Assembly (NCBI GenBank): GCA_964391195.1
Contig: CAYMLG010000020.1
Location: forward strand, 7,182 to 71,181
DNA from: JAAYXE01 sp964391195
GTDB lineage: Bacteria; Chloroflexota; Anaerolineae; Anaerolineales; UBA4823
Length of the DNA: 64,000 nucleotides
Direction: 5' to 3'
The notes under the pieces are model-generated. The model was not told where the DNA came from and ran no database searches. It was given only the letters and a program-made list of their open reading frames with translations. Made by a program: the position numbers and the translations under genes. Below are positions 49,202-56,520 of this stretch, in pieces. How positions within the stretch are numbered: the first letter of the stretch is position 1; every line of letters begins with the position of its first letter.

Positions 49202-50215
49202 ATGCGTAAAAAAGGAATCCTGATCACTGGCGCGGCAGGTGAGATTGGGGCAGCTCTGATACAGAGCCTGGCCGGGCAGGAGAGCAACCGGGTGATCACA
49301 CTGGATGTCCGCCCACTCGGGGATGACGTCCCGCCGGATATCACCCATATCCAGGGGGATATTATGGATCACGCCCTGCTCTCCCGCCTGGTAAGCGAGT
49401 ATGAGATCTCCACGATTTTCCACCTGGCAGCCCTGCTCTCGACCCGAGCGGAGTTCACCCCGGAAGCCGCCCACCGGGTGAACGTAGAGGGCACACTGGG
49501 GCTGCTGAAACTGGCTTCCGAACAATCGCAGTGGCGCGGTGAGCCGGTGCTGTTCATCTTCCCAAGCTCGATTGCTGCCTATGGTATGCCAGATCTGGAG
49601 ACGAAGGCGAAATTCCCCCGGGTGAGAGAGTGGGAGTGGAATTACCCCACCACCATGTATGGCTGCAATAAGCTGTATTGTGAAATGGTGGGGACTTATT
49701 ACAGCCAGTACTACCGCCAGTTAGCTGCCGAACGGCCGGTTATGCTCGATTTCCGCAGCGTGCGTTTCCCCGGCCTGATCAGCGCATTCACGGTGCCCAG
49801 CGGCGGCACCAGCGATTATGGCCCGGAAATGCTGCACGCCGCAGCCAAGGGCGAACCTTACGCTTGCTTTGTCCGTGAGGATACCTGCATCCCGTTTATG
49901 GCCATGCCCGACGCGGTGAAGGCGCTTCTGGATCTGGCGAAGGCCCCGGCCGGCGCCCTCACCCGCCGCGTTTACAATGTGACCAGCTTTGGCCTCACCG
50001 CGGCAGAGTTCCGCGATCAGGTGCTCTTACACTTCCCGGATGCGCAGATCAGCTTCCAACCGGATACCAAACGCCAGGGGATCGTCGATAGCTGGCCGGC
50101 TGATCTAAACGATAACGATGCTCGCCGAGATTGGGGGTGGCAGCCGGATTACGATTTGAGGCGGTCATTTAATGAATATTTGGTGCCGAATATCCGGCAG
50201 CGTTATCAGCGGTGA
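49202..50215 (+). CDS. SDR-family NAD-dependent L-threonine dehydrogenase-like protein
   Basis: The 337-residue extended short-chain dehydrogenase/epimerase has GITGAAGEIG-type GxxGxxG (ILITGAAGEIG, residues 6-16), a Ser region IFPSSIAAYG and YGCNK (Y-x3-K). The segment RFPGLISAFTVPSGGTSDYGPEMLHAAAKGEPYACFV is characteristic of the UDP-galactose-4-epimerase-like L-threonine 3-dehydrogenases, which oxidise threonine to 2-amino-3-ketobutyrate. A sugar-nucleotide epimerase remains possible. AAGGAG precedes the ATG by 7 nt. The next dehydrogenase gene begins 13 nt after the stop, so they form an operon. Confidence 0.85.
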   Translation: MRKKGILITGAAGEIGAALIQSLAGQESNRVITLDVRPLGDDVPPDITHIQGDIMDHALLSRLVSEYEISTIFHLAALLSTRAEFTPEAAHRVNVEGTLGLLKLASEQSQWRGEPVLFIFPSSIAAYGMPDLETKAKFPRVREWEWNYPTTMYGCNKLYCEMVGTYYSQYYRQLAAERPVMLDFRSVRFPGLISAFTVPSGGTSDYGPEMLHAAAKGEPYACFVREDTCIPFMAMPDAVKALLDLAKAPAGALTRRVYNVTSFGLTAAEFRDQVLLHFPDAQISFQPDTKRQGIVDSWPADLNDNDARRDWGWQPDYDLRRSFNEYLVPNIRQRYQR

Positions 50216-50228
50216 GGGCTAACTACCG

Positions 50229-51140
50229 ATGGAAGTGAACAGAACGGAAAAACTCAGGGCTGGCTATATCGGGTTGGGTTTGATGGGGAAGTCGATGGCG
50301 CGGAACCTGCTCAAAGCCGGGTTCCCGCTGGTGGTGCACAATCGCAGTCGGGGGGCGGTGGATGAGTTGGTTGCAGAAGGGGCCAGGGCTGCCGGTTCTC
50401 CGGCCGAGGTTGCAGAGCAGGTGGATGTGATCTTCACCAATCTGCCCGACTCGCCCGATGTTGAGCAGGTGGCGTTGGGAGAGAATGGCATCCACGCCGG
50501 AGCGCACCCAGGCCTGATCTTCGTCGATAACTCGACGATTAAGCCGGCCACGGCCAGACAGATATCCGCTGCACTCGGCCAGAAAGGCGTCCAGTGCCTG
50601 GATGCCCCGGTGAGCGGCGGGGATATCGGGGCGCGGGATGGCACGTTGACGATCATGGTCGGCGGACCGGAACAGGCCCTGGAGCGGGTGCGCCCGCTGC
50701 TGGAAGCCATGGGCAAAACCATCACCCATGTGGGCGAGGCGGGAGCGGGGCAGATTGCCAAAGCCGCGAACCAGATCATGGTGGCGGCGCAAATGGTGGC
50801 AATGGCAGAACTGCTGGTCTTCGCGCGAAAAGCGGGAGCCGACCCACAGAAGGTGGTGCAGGCGATTAAGGGCGGCGCAGCACAATGCTGGACTCTGGAT
50901 GTCAAGCCCCCGCGTTTGTTCGCAGGCAACCGCCAGCCCGGTTTTAAAGCATACATGCAGGCCAAGGACCTCGCGATCGTGCTCGACACCGCACGAGAGT
51001 ATGGGATCCCTCTGCCTTCCACCGCGGTCGATGCGCAGTTGTACAACGCCATGTTGGAAATGGATATGGCGAGCCTGGATAATTCAGCGGTGATTGGAGT
51101 GTTGGAACTGTTAGCCGGCGTTCACCTGCTCGACGAGTGA
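50229..51140 (+). CDS. 3-hydroxyisobutyrate dehydrogenase-family oxidoreductase
   Basis: The 303-residue enzyme belongs to the beta-hydroxyacid dehydrogenase family (3-hydroxyisobutyrate dehydrogenase, tartronate semialdehyde reductase). Seen are the Rossmann motif GYIGLGLMGKSMARNLL, the NNSTIKPATA-like block DNSTIKPATAR, the substrate-binding DAPVSGGDIGARDGTLTIMVGG and the catalytic Lys in GAGQIAKAANQI. NAD/NADP preference is not clear, although HNRS after the second strand suggests NADP. It follows the threonine-dehydrogenase-like gene by 13 nt. Specific substrate unknown. Confidence 0.92.
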   Translation: MEVNRTEKLRAGYIGLGLMGKSMARNLLKAGFPLVVHNRSRGAVDELVAEGARAAGSPAEVAEQVDVIFTNLPDSPDVEQVALGENGIHAGAHPGLIFVDNSTIKPATARQISAALGQKGVQCLDAPVSGGDIGARDGTLTIMVGGPEQALERVRPLLEAMGKTITHVGEAGAGQIAKAANQIMVAAQMVAMAELLVFARKAGADPQKVVQAIKGGAAQCWTLDVKPPRLFAGNRQPGFKAYMQAKDLAIVLDTAREYGIPLPSTAVDAQLYNAMLEMDMASLDNSAVIGVLELLAGVHLLDE

Positions 51141-51144
51141 GATA

Positions 51145-51190
51145 TAATGCGGTGCGGCAAATGAGATAGATCGTTTGCCGCACCGCATTA
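51145..51190 (+). terminator. 17-bp hairpin terminator after the dehydrogenase pair
   Basis: Perfect arms 51145-51161 and 51174-51190 with a 12-nt loop, followed by CCTTTAATCT. It starts 5 nt after the stop codon. A TATAAT (51143-51148) overlaps the left arm. Confidence 0.75.
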
Positions 51191-51218
51191 CCTTTAATCT
51201 CTCTCGTAGGTGAAAAAT

Positions 51219-52115
51219 ATGCCCGTCTCGTTCAACACTATTTCTCTCTCGCAGATTAAGTTCACCTGGGTCGATCTACGCGATTTCCTGCTGATCATCG
51301 CCGGTGGGCTGCTCCAGGCGCTCGCTTTCCGCTTGTTTTTGGTGCCCTCTAACCTGGTCAGTGGGGGGGTGAGCGGCCTGGCCCAGCTCATCAATTACTA
51401 CACCGGTTGGCCGCTTGGTCTGATGATTTTCCTCGGCAATGTGCCGCTGTTCATACTGGGCTGGCGGTACCTGGGCGGGATGCGCTTCGCCATACGCACC
51501 GCTGTGGCGGTGATCGCGGTATCTGTCCTCACCGACCTCCTGGTTTTCTTTCTGCCTCAGAACGGGCTGACCGGAGACCTGGTGTTGAATGCGCTGTACG
51601 GCGGGGTGGTGAGCGGATTTGGCTTTGGGCTGGTATACAGAGGCCGGGGGACCAGCGGCGGGAGCGATATTCTGGCTTTGATTCTGAACCGCTGGAAAGG
51701 TGTCTCGCTTTCCCAAAGTTATATGATCACCGACGGGGTCATCATGTTATTAGCCGGCCTGTCTTTCAGTTGGGATCACGCCCTGTATGCGATCGTGATG
51801 CTATATATCAGCGGGATTGCAGCCGAGGCGGTGACACAGGGAATGAACGTGGTCCGCACAGCGCTGATTATCACCACCACCCCGAAGGCAGTCTCTGATG
51901 CAGTGCTGTATGGAATGCAGCGCGGGGTAACGGTGTTGCAGGCCAGGGGCGGCTACACCGGGGAAGAGCGCACAGTGTTGTACTGTGTGATCAGCCGCTC
52001 GGAAGTCGAGGAAATAAAGGCGTTGGTGCGGGAAGCCGATCCGCACGCATTTTTAGTGATCGGCCAGGCTCACGAGGCGCTGGGCGAAGGTTTTCAAACA
52101 TTGGGAAATTTATAG
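51219..52115 (+). CDS. YitT-family membrane protein
   Basis: The 298-residue protein has about five or six membrane helices arranged as two DUF161-type repeats (for example IAGGLLQALAFRLFLVPSNLVSGGVSGLAQLI with the GGVSG motif, and YRGRGTSGGSDILALIL). A soluble C-terminal DUF2179 domain follows (ITTTPKAVSDAVL, then GYTGEERTVLYCVISRSEVEEIKALV). This is the YitT layout; function is unknown, with transport suspected. The ATG at 51219 is chosen because AGGTGA lies 5 nt upstream; an in-frame GTG at 51210 is an alternative. Confidence 0.92.
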   Translation: MPVSFNTISLSQIKFTWVDLRDFLLIIAGGLLQALAFRLFLVPSNLVSGGVSGLAQLINYYTGWPLGLMIFLGNVPLFILGWRYLGGMRFAIRTAVAVIAVSVLTDLLVFFLPQNGLTGDLVLNALYGGVVSGFGFGLVYRGRGTSGGSDILALILNRWKGVSLSQSYMITDGVIMLLAGLSFSWDHALYAIVMLYISGIAAEAVTQGMNVVRTALIITTTPKAVSDAVLYGMQRGVTVLQARGGYTGEERTVLYCVISRSEVEEIKALVREADPHAFLVIGQAHEALGEGFQTLGNL

Positions 52116-52265
52116 CCGTGATGTGACCATTCAGCAGAACACAACTTGCAGCCGTTGGAGAAAGCCTGGTTGTGCAACCTTTTCTCCGGCGGTACGTATG
52201 CAGATGTAGCAATAAGAACCATCAGGCCCGCCCTGAATGGGAGCAGCGGGTTCAGGAGCATATCG

Positions 52266-52859
52266 GTGCAGAACGTTGATGAACGATGGGTCCTCCGTGC
52301 CAGGAAAGGGGATCCACAGGCTTTCACCAGATTGGTGGAAGAATTTCAGAGGCCCGTATACAACTTGTGTTACCGGATGCTGGGCAATGCTGAAGATGCA
52401 GAAGACGCTGCTCAGGAGACGTTCTTACGGGCGTACAAATCGATTAAGCGTTATGATCCCAGCCGGGCTTTTTCCACCTGGCTGTTATCCATAGCCGCTC
52501 ATTACTGCATCGATCAAATCCGGCGGCGGAGGATGCTGATTGTCTCGATCGAAGATATGCCCGTTCCTGATGTGCCAGACCCTTCACCCCATCTGGAACA
52601 AACGATCAGCAAAGGTGAAGAGCGCGAGCGCATCCGCCAACTGCTCGACACGCTGGAACCGCTGGATCGTGCGGCTGTGATTATGTACTATTGGTACGAT
52701 TTTTCGTATGAGGAAATTAGCCAATCCCTGTCGCTCTCCCTCAGCGCGGTCAAAAGCCGTTTGCACCGCGCGCGGCGGGCCATGGCGCGAGCGTACATGG
52801 AACAGCAAGCAGTTCCTGTAATGGCAGAAAGAGAGAGCCATGAATCACCAGACCTTTGA
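52266..52859 (+). CDS. ECF RNA polymerase sigma factor (RpoE-like)
   Basis: A 197-residue ECF sigma factor. Region 2 includes FTRLVEEFQRPVYNLCYRMLGNAEDAEDAAQETFLRAY and FSTWLLSIAAHYCIDQIRRRR. Region 4 includes LDTLEPLDRAAVIMYYWYDFSYEEISQSLSLSLSAVKSRLHRARRAM. The GTG at 52266 is chosen because AGGAG precedes it with a 7-nt gap and the conserved ERWVLRARKGDPQAF start follows. The downstream anti-sigma gene overlaps its end by 20 nt, and a membrane protein gene follows, making a three-gene unit. Confidence 0.93.
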   Translation: MQNVDERWVLRARKGDPQAFTRLVEEFQRPVYNLCYRMLGNAEDAEDAAQETFLRAYKSIKRYDPSRAFSTWLLSIAAHYCIDQIRRRRMLIVSIEDMPVPDVPDPSPHLEQTISKGEERERIRQLLDTLEPLDRAAVIMYYWYDFSYEEISQSLSLSLSAVKSRLHRARRAMARAYMEQQAVPVMAERESHESPDL

Positions 52860-53394
52860 AGAATGGTTGTTCACAGATCTCGGTCGTAAGCGTCCGGAGA
52901 AAGGTGACCTACCGCTGACCCTCGAACAAAAAGAAGCGCTGCAGGAGCACTTACAAACCTGTGAGTCCTGCCGCTTGCTGGCTGCTGCCTGGCGGGAGGT
53001 GGAAACAAACCTGTGGGATGCCCCGCTGATCGAGCCGGCGCCTGGTTTTACCAGCCGCTGGCAAGCAGCATTCCTCGTAGAAAGGAAGCGCCTGGAGCGA
53101 CGGCAGTCATTGGCAATGCTGGCTTTCGTCGTTGGTATGGTTGTGCTGCTTATCAGTTCTCTGGTCATCCTCTCGCTGCCGGCCTTGCGCTCGCCAACGA
53201 TGGTGGTAGTGGCCTGGTTTTATCAGTTGGCAGGCCTGTATTCTCTGGTGGATACCGGTCAGGCGATCCTTGGTGGACTCCTGGACGGATTTTCTCTGCC
53301 CATCCTGATCCTGGCCGCCGGCCTGTTCAGCCAGCTGAGTGTGTTGTGGGTAGTCTCATACCGTTTATTAATGAGACCACGGAGGGTTCAATAA
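52840..53394 (+). CDS. Zinc-binding anti-sigma factor, membrane protein
   Basis: The 184-residue protein has an N-terminal anti-sigma domain with the zinc motif HxxxCxxC (EHLQTCESC, about residues 37-45) and two membrane helices (about 93-113 and 145-170). It overlaps the sigma gene by 20 nt, so it probably holds that ECF sigma factor at the membrane. In contrast to the anti-sigma factor at 30413-31264, the zinc ligands are kept. Its stop codon overlaps the next start (TAATG). Confidence 0.85.
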   Translation: MNHQTFEEWLFTDLGRKRPEKGDLPLTLEQKEALQEHLQTCESCRLLAAAWREVETNLWDAPLIEPAPGFTSRWQAAFLVERKRLERRQSLAMLAFVVGMVVLLISSLVILSLPALRSPTMVVVAWFYQLAGLYSLVDTGQAILGGLLDGFSLPILILAAGLFSQLSVLWVVSYRLLMRPRRVQ

Positions 53395-54527
53395 TGAGGG
53401 CAAAGTTTTTACCTTCGCTGCTCCTCAGAGCTGGAACGGCGCTGGTTATCGTGTTCCTGCTGCTGGCCGCCTGGCCGCAGACCGCCAGCGCCCAGGGTCC
53501 GGGCGGTGATAAGTTCGTCTTGGGTGGGACCTATACATTGAGGTCCGGCGAGACCTTAGCCGGGGATCTCTTCGTCTTTGGCGGATCGGCGGAGGTCGAA
53601 GACGGCGCGACTGTGGAGGGGAATGTCGTGCTGATGGGCGGTTCTCTGGTGATCGATGGTGTCGTTGAAGAGAACGTTTCCATTACCGGAGGGTCGGTCA
53701 GCCTGGGCAGTTCGGCTGTGGTTGAAGGCGACGTGAACGTGGCTGGGGGAAACCTGACCCGCGACCCGGGAGCGGTCGTGGAGGGAGATGTGAACCTCGA
53801 CCGGTTTGCGGGCGGTCCCATTCCATTGCCGGGCCCAAACATACGCATCCCGCAGGTATGGTTTAATTTCAACCCCTTATGGGATTCGCTTTGGTTCATG
53901 TTACGGTCCTTCATGTGGGCCGCTCTGGCAATTCTGGTGGTGCTGTTCCTCCCCGCCAATGTTGAGCGGACGGCGCAGACCGCTACCCGGCAGCCGCTGA
54001 TTGCGGCCGGGTTGGGTCTGCTGACGGTGATCGTCTTCCCTCTGCTCATGCTGGTGCTGTTTATCACCCTGATCGGCATCCCGGCCGCCCTGATTGGGAT
54101 CCTGCTTTTGATTGTGGTCTGGGGGTTTGGAGTGGTATCCCTGGGCACCGAAGTCGGGCGGCGGCTGGCCGCACTGCTGAACCAGGACTGGGCGCTGCCC
54201 GTTTCGGCCGGAGTTGGCACCCTGCTCTTCGCTCTGGTAATCAACGGAATCGGTGAATTCATCCCCTGTGTGGGGTGGGTCGTGCCGCTGGTGGCCGGCG
54301 CGTTAGGTATCGGAGCAGTGATGCTCACCCGCTTCGGGACTCAGCCCTACCCGCCAGATTATGTACCTCCGGCGCCCTATCCATCCGTTCCCCCAACTGT
54401 GCCTCCCGCGTCACCAGAGCCTGAGGATAGAGGTGTTCTGGACCAGGAATACCGGATGGATGTGGAAACTCCGAGGATTCCCCCGGTCGAGCCAGGAGAC
54501 GAAGCGCAGCCGGGTCAGGGGTTTTGA
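53394..54527 (+). CDS. Membrane protein with bactofilin-like beta-helical repeats
   Basis: The 377-residue protein starts with a signal peptide (about 1-34, ending TASAQ). A polymer-forming/bactofilin-like right-handed beta helix follows: repeated short strands such as GGTYTLRSGETLAGDLFVFGGSAEVEDGATVEGNVVLMGGSLVIDG and SLGSSAVVEGDVNVAGG. Then come four or so membrane helices (about 175-310) and a Pro-rich cytoplasmic or external tail. It is translationally coupled to the anti-sigma gene (TAATG) with GGAGGG upstream. It may sense or execute the envelope response of the sigma factor; this is inference from gene order. Confidence 0.8.
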   Translation: MRAKFLPSLLLRAGTALVIVFLLLAAWPQTASAQGPGGDKFVLGGTYTLRSGETLAGDLFVFGGSAEVEDGATVEGNVVLMGGSLVIDGVVEENVSITGGSVSLGSSAVVEGDVNVAGGNLTRDPGAVVEGDVNLDRFAGGPIPLPGPNIRIPQVWFNFNPLWDSLWFMLRSFMWAALAILVVLFLPANVERTAQTATRQPLIAAGLGLLTVIVFPLLMLVLFITLIGIPAALIGILLLIVVWGFGVVSLGTEVGRRLAALLNQDWALPVSAGVGTLLFALVINGIGEFIPCVGWVVPLVAGALGIGAVMLTRFGTQPYPPDYVPPAPYPSVPPTVPPASPEPEDRGVLDQEYRMDVETPRIPPVEPGDEAQPGQGF

Positions 54528-54543
54528 GCTGAGACATATCTCG

Positions 54544-54606
54544 CCGGGCGACGAAGCAGCCCTACCTTCGCCACAGCCTGGAAGGGAAGGCGGTTTCGTC
54601 GCCCGG
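54544..54606 (+). other. Long inverted repeat after the bactofilin-like gene
   Basis: Arms of 12 bp (54544-54555 with 54595-54606) are perfectly complementary around a 39-nt interior, which has further short complementary segments. There is no T-run. It may be a transcript end or 3'-stabilising structure for the sigma operon. Confidence 0.4.
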
Positions 54607-54634
54607 TAGCAGGCCGGGGGGATCCTGTTAGCGT

Positions 54635-55309
54635 TCAGATGGGGAAGAGAAAACGCAGGGCAGCGCCGAGAACGATGAGCGCCTGCCCGAGATGGTAACT
54701 GACCATCACCCGCAAGCGTCCGTAAGGTAGGGGGTCAACAAACCTGTTCCAGGCAAGGAACGTATCCGACAGGTAGAAAAGCAGTGCGCCGCCGCTGGCC
54801 AGAAAGGCCGGCAAGATCGCCCATTCGCGGCGGGTGAGCGTGACCAGGGCCGAGATCAGCATCAGGCTGATCACGGCTGCATAGATGATGATTGGGATCT
54901 TCAACTTGTGTTGGCCGGCACGCGCCAACCCGGCAAGAATCCGCCGGCCGACCTGCCCGCTGGTGATGACGACCAGGATGACCAGAATCAGCCCGGCGAC
55001 CGTCAACGGCGGGGGAGCCGTGTTGAAGCCGAGCAGGTAAGCCACATGGGCCAGGAGAAAGAAGACCAGGCCGGGAATGAACCGTTCCCGGGGGAGCATG
55101 AGCAGAATGTCGCCGACCATTGAGAGCAGCAGGCCGGTGGAGAACCAGGCAAGCCGCCCTTGAAAGCCGCCAATTTGCCACATCCAGGCGAGCAGGGCGA
55201 TCATCACCCCCGGTTTGGCAAAATACTCCACCTTCCTCCAGCCCCTGGCGATGGCAATCCAATCGATGACGGCGATGATCAACGCGATGACAAGAAAGGT
55301 GACCGGCAT
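54635..55309 (-). CDS. YhhN-family membrane protein (lysoplasmalogenase-like)
   Basis: The 224-residue protein has eight hydrophobic helices and the YhhN/TMEM86 pattern: YFAKPGVMIALLAW, LLLSMVGDILLMLP (GD motif) and ALLFYLSDTFLAWNRF (SD motif), ending SYHLGQALIVLGA. TMEM86 proteins hydrolyse the vinyl-ether bond of lysoplasmalogens; the bacterial substrate is unproven. AAGGAAC precedes the ATG. It starts 21 nt after the era stop and is probably co-transcribed with it. Confidence 0.92.
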   Translation of the reverse strand: MPVTFLVIALIIAVIDWIAIARGWRKVEYFAKPGVMIALLAWMWQIGGFQGRLAWFSTGLLLSMVGDILLMLPRERFIPGLVFFLLAHVAYLLGFNTAPPPLTVAGLILVILVVITSGQVGRRILAGLARAGQHKLKIPIIIYAAVISLMLISALVTLTRREWAILPAFLASGGALLFYLSDTFLAWNRFVDPLPYGRLRVMVSYHLGQALIVLGAALRFLFPI

Positions 55310-55330
55310 ACGTGCTGTTCCTTCTGTGGC

Positions 55331-56236
55331 TTAGTACCCGAACCAGCGGAGGACTCGCTCGTCGTCACGCCAGTTCTTGCGGACTTTGACCCGCAGGCGT
55401 AAGAAAATCTTGCGCCCGCTCATGGCTTCGATCTCCTGCCGGGCGCTCGAGCCGATCTGCTTGAGCATGCTGCCCCCCTGGCCAATGACAATCCCTTTAT
55501 GCGATTCTTTTTCGACAAAAATGGTCGCCTCGATGTACGCCCCCTGCTCGTTTCGTTCCAGATACTGGTCGATGCGGATAGCGATCCCGTGAGGGACTTC
55601 ATCGCGGAGCAAATTGAGGGCAGCTTCGCGGATCAGATCGGCGGCAATATCCCGTTCGTAGAGATCGGTCACCTGGCCTTCGGGGAAGAAAGGCACCCCT
55701 TCGGGCAGATGCTGGAGGAGGGCCTCCTGCAATTGGTCGAGATTCTGGCCGGTGGTGGCGGAGATCGGAATGGGAAGCGCCCCTGGCAAATGGGCGAGAT
55801 ATTCCTGTGTGTTGGTTTCCAGCGCTTCGGGCTGAACGCGGTCCATTTTATTCAGCGCCAGGATGACAGGTTTCCTCGCCGGAACCGCCTTGATGGCCGC
55901 GAAAAGCATCTCGTCTTCGGCGTTGGGAGGGCCGCTGACATCGACAACCAGCAGAATCAAGTCGCTTTCCTGGAGGGTTTCGATGGCCTCCTCATTCATG
56001 CTTTCGCCTAACTTGTGCAGCGGCTGGTGGACGCCGGGAGTATCGACGAAAATTACCTGGGCCTCATCTGAGGTCAGGATCCCCATCTGGCGTTTGCGTG
56101 TGGTCTGCGGGCGCGGAGACACCGCGGCGATTTTCTGCTGTAAAATGGTGTTGATCAGCGTTGATTTACCGACGTTCGGCCGGCCCATAACAGCCACAAA
56201 ACCGGCTTTAAATGGGGAAGTGGTCTCTTCTTCCAT
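55331..56236 (-). CDS. era: GTPase Era
   Basis: Era is a ribosome-assembly GTPase that binds the 3' end of 16S rRNA. The 301-residue protein shows G1 GRPNVGKS, G2 TTRKRQ region, G3 DTPGVHQP, G4 NKMD and G5 ISATTG, then the KH RNA-binding domain with GIVIGQGGSMLKQIG and a C-terminal KVRKNWRDDERVLRWFGY. Length is typical. A TAGAAT -10 box with an extended TGn lies 7 nt before the ATG and there is no ribosome binding site, so the mRNA may be leaderless. yhhN follows. Confidence 0.97.
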   Translation of the reverse strand: MEEETTSPFKAGFVAVMGRPNVGKSTLINTILQQKIAAVSPRPQTTRKRQMGILTSDEAQVIFVDTPGVHQPLHKLGESMNEEAIETLQESDLILLVVDVSGPPNAEDEMLFAAIKAVPARKPVILALNKMDRVQPEALETNTQEYLAHLPGALPIPISATTGQNLDQLQEALLQHLPEGVPFFPEGQVTDLYERDIAADLIREAALNLLRDEVPHGIAIRIDQYLERNEQGAYIEATIFVEKESHKGIVIGQGGSMLKQIGSSARQEIEAMSGRKIFLRLRVKVRKNWRDDERVLRWFGY

Positions 56237-56243
56237 GGCGACA

Positions 56244-56249
56244 ATTCTA
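56244..56249 (-). promoter_or_regulatory. Extended -10 box 7 nt before era (candidate leaderless mRNA)
   Basis: On the minus strand TGATAGAAT gives an extended -10 (TAGAAT at 56244-56249) exactly 7 nt from the era ATG (56236). No -35 of note is seen, which is acceptable for an extended -10 promoter. Confidence 0.6.
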
Positions 56250-56284
56250 TCATGAAGTATTAATAAAACGGGGGCTTCTGTGTC

Positions 56285-56313
56285 TTGACCCGCAATAGCA
56301 TTTTCAGTATAAT
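56285..56313 (+). promoter_or_regulatory. Strong promoter of rpoB
   Basis: TTGACC (56285-56290) and TATAAT (56308-56313) have a 17-bp spacer. The start site is near 56320, leaving a leader of about 200 nt before rpoB. It is divergent from the era promoter. Confidence 0.9.
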
Positions 56314-56389
56314 ATACGTTCGTCTAATTCGGCCCTTTAGCGAATCGCATTCGGGAATGCCGATTACACTACCGGGGCAAAGGGAACGT

Positions 56390-56462
56390 GCGTAAAACGT
56401 AGGGGACGACCCAGCATCCCGCGCGGTAAATGGCGCTGCGCAGATGCTATGCCGTTTTACGC
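56390..56462 (+). promoter_or_regulatory. Nested stem-loop in the rpoB leader
   Basis: Arms 56390-56399 and 56453-56462 pair perfectly over 10 bp. Inside, 56413-56418 pairs with 56443-56448, and a further GCGC pairing lies inside that. A second imperfect hairpin lies at about 56343-56366. The structure ends 58 nt before the rpoB start and may control rpoB expression. Confidence 0.5.
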
Positions 56463-56520
56463 TTTTCGCATGTCAGCCGTTGGCTTGTGCCCACGAGCCT
56501 GGAACTATAGGAGAGATCGC

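Noticed and set aside
56320..56400. tRNA gene in the rpoB leader
   Set aside because: A GATTC/GAATG-rich stretch looked like a T arm, but there is no acceptor stem or GTTCGAATC loop.
56449..56520. 24-codon N-terminal extension of rpoB
   Set aside because: It lies in the structured leader, shows no similarity to beta N-termini, and the ATG at 56521 has AGGAGAG.
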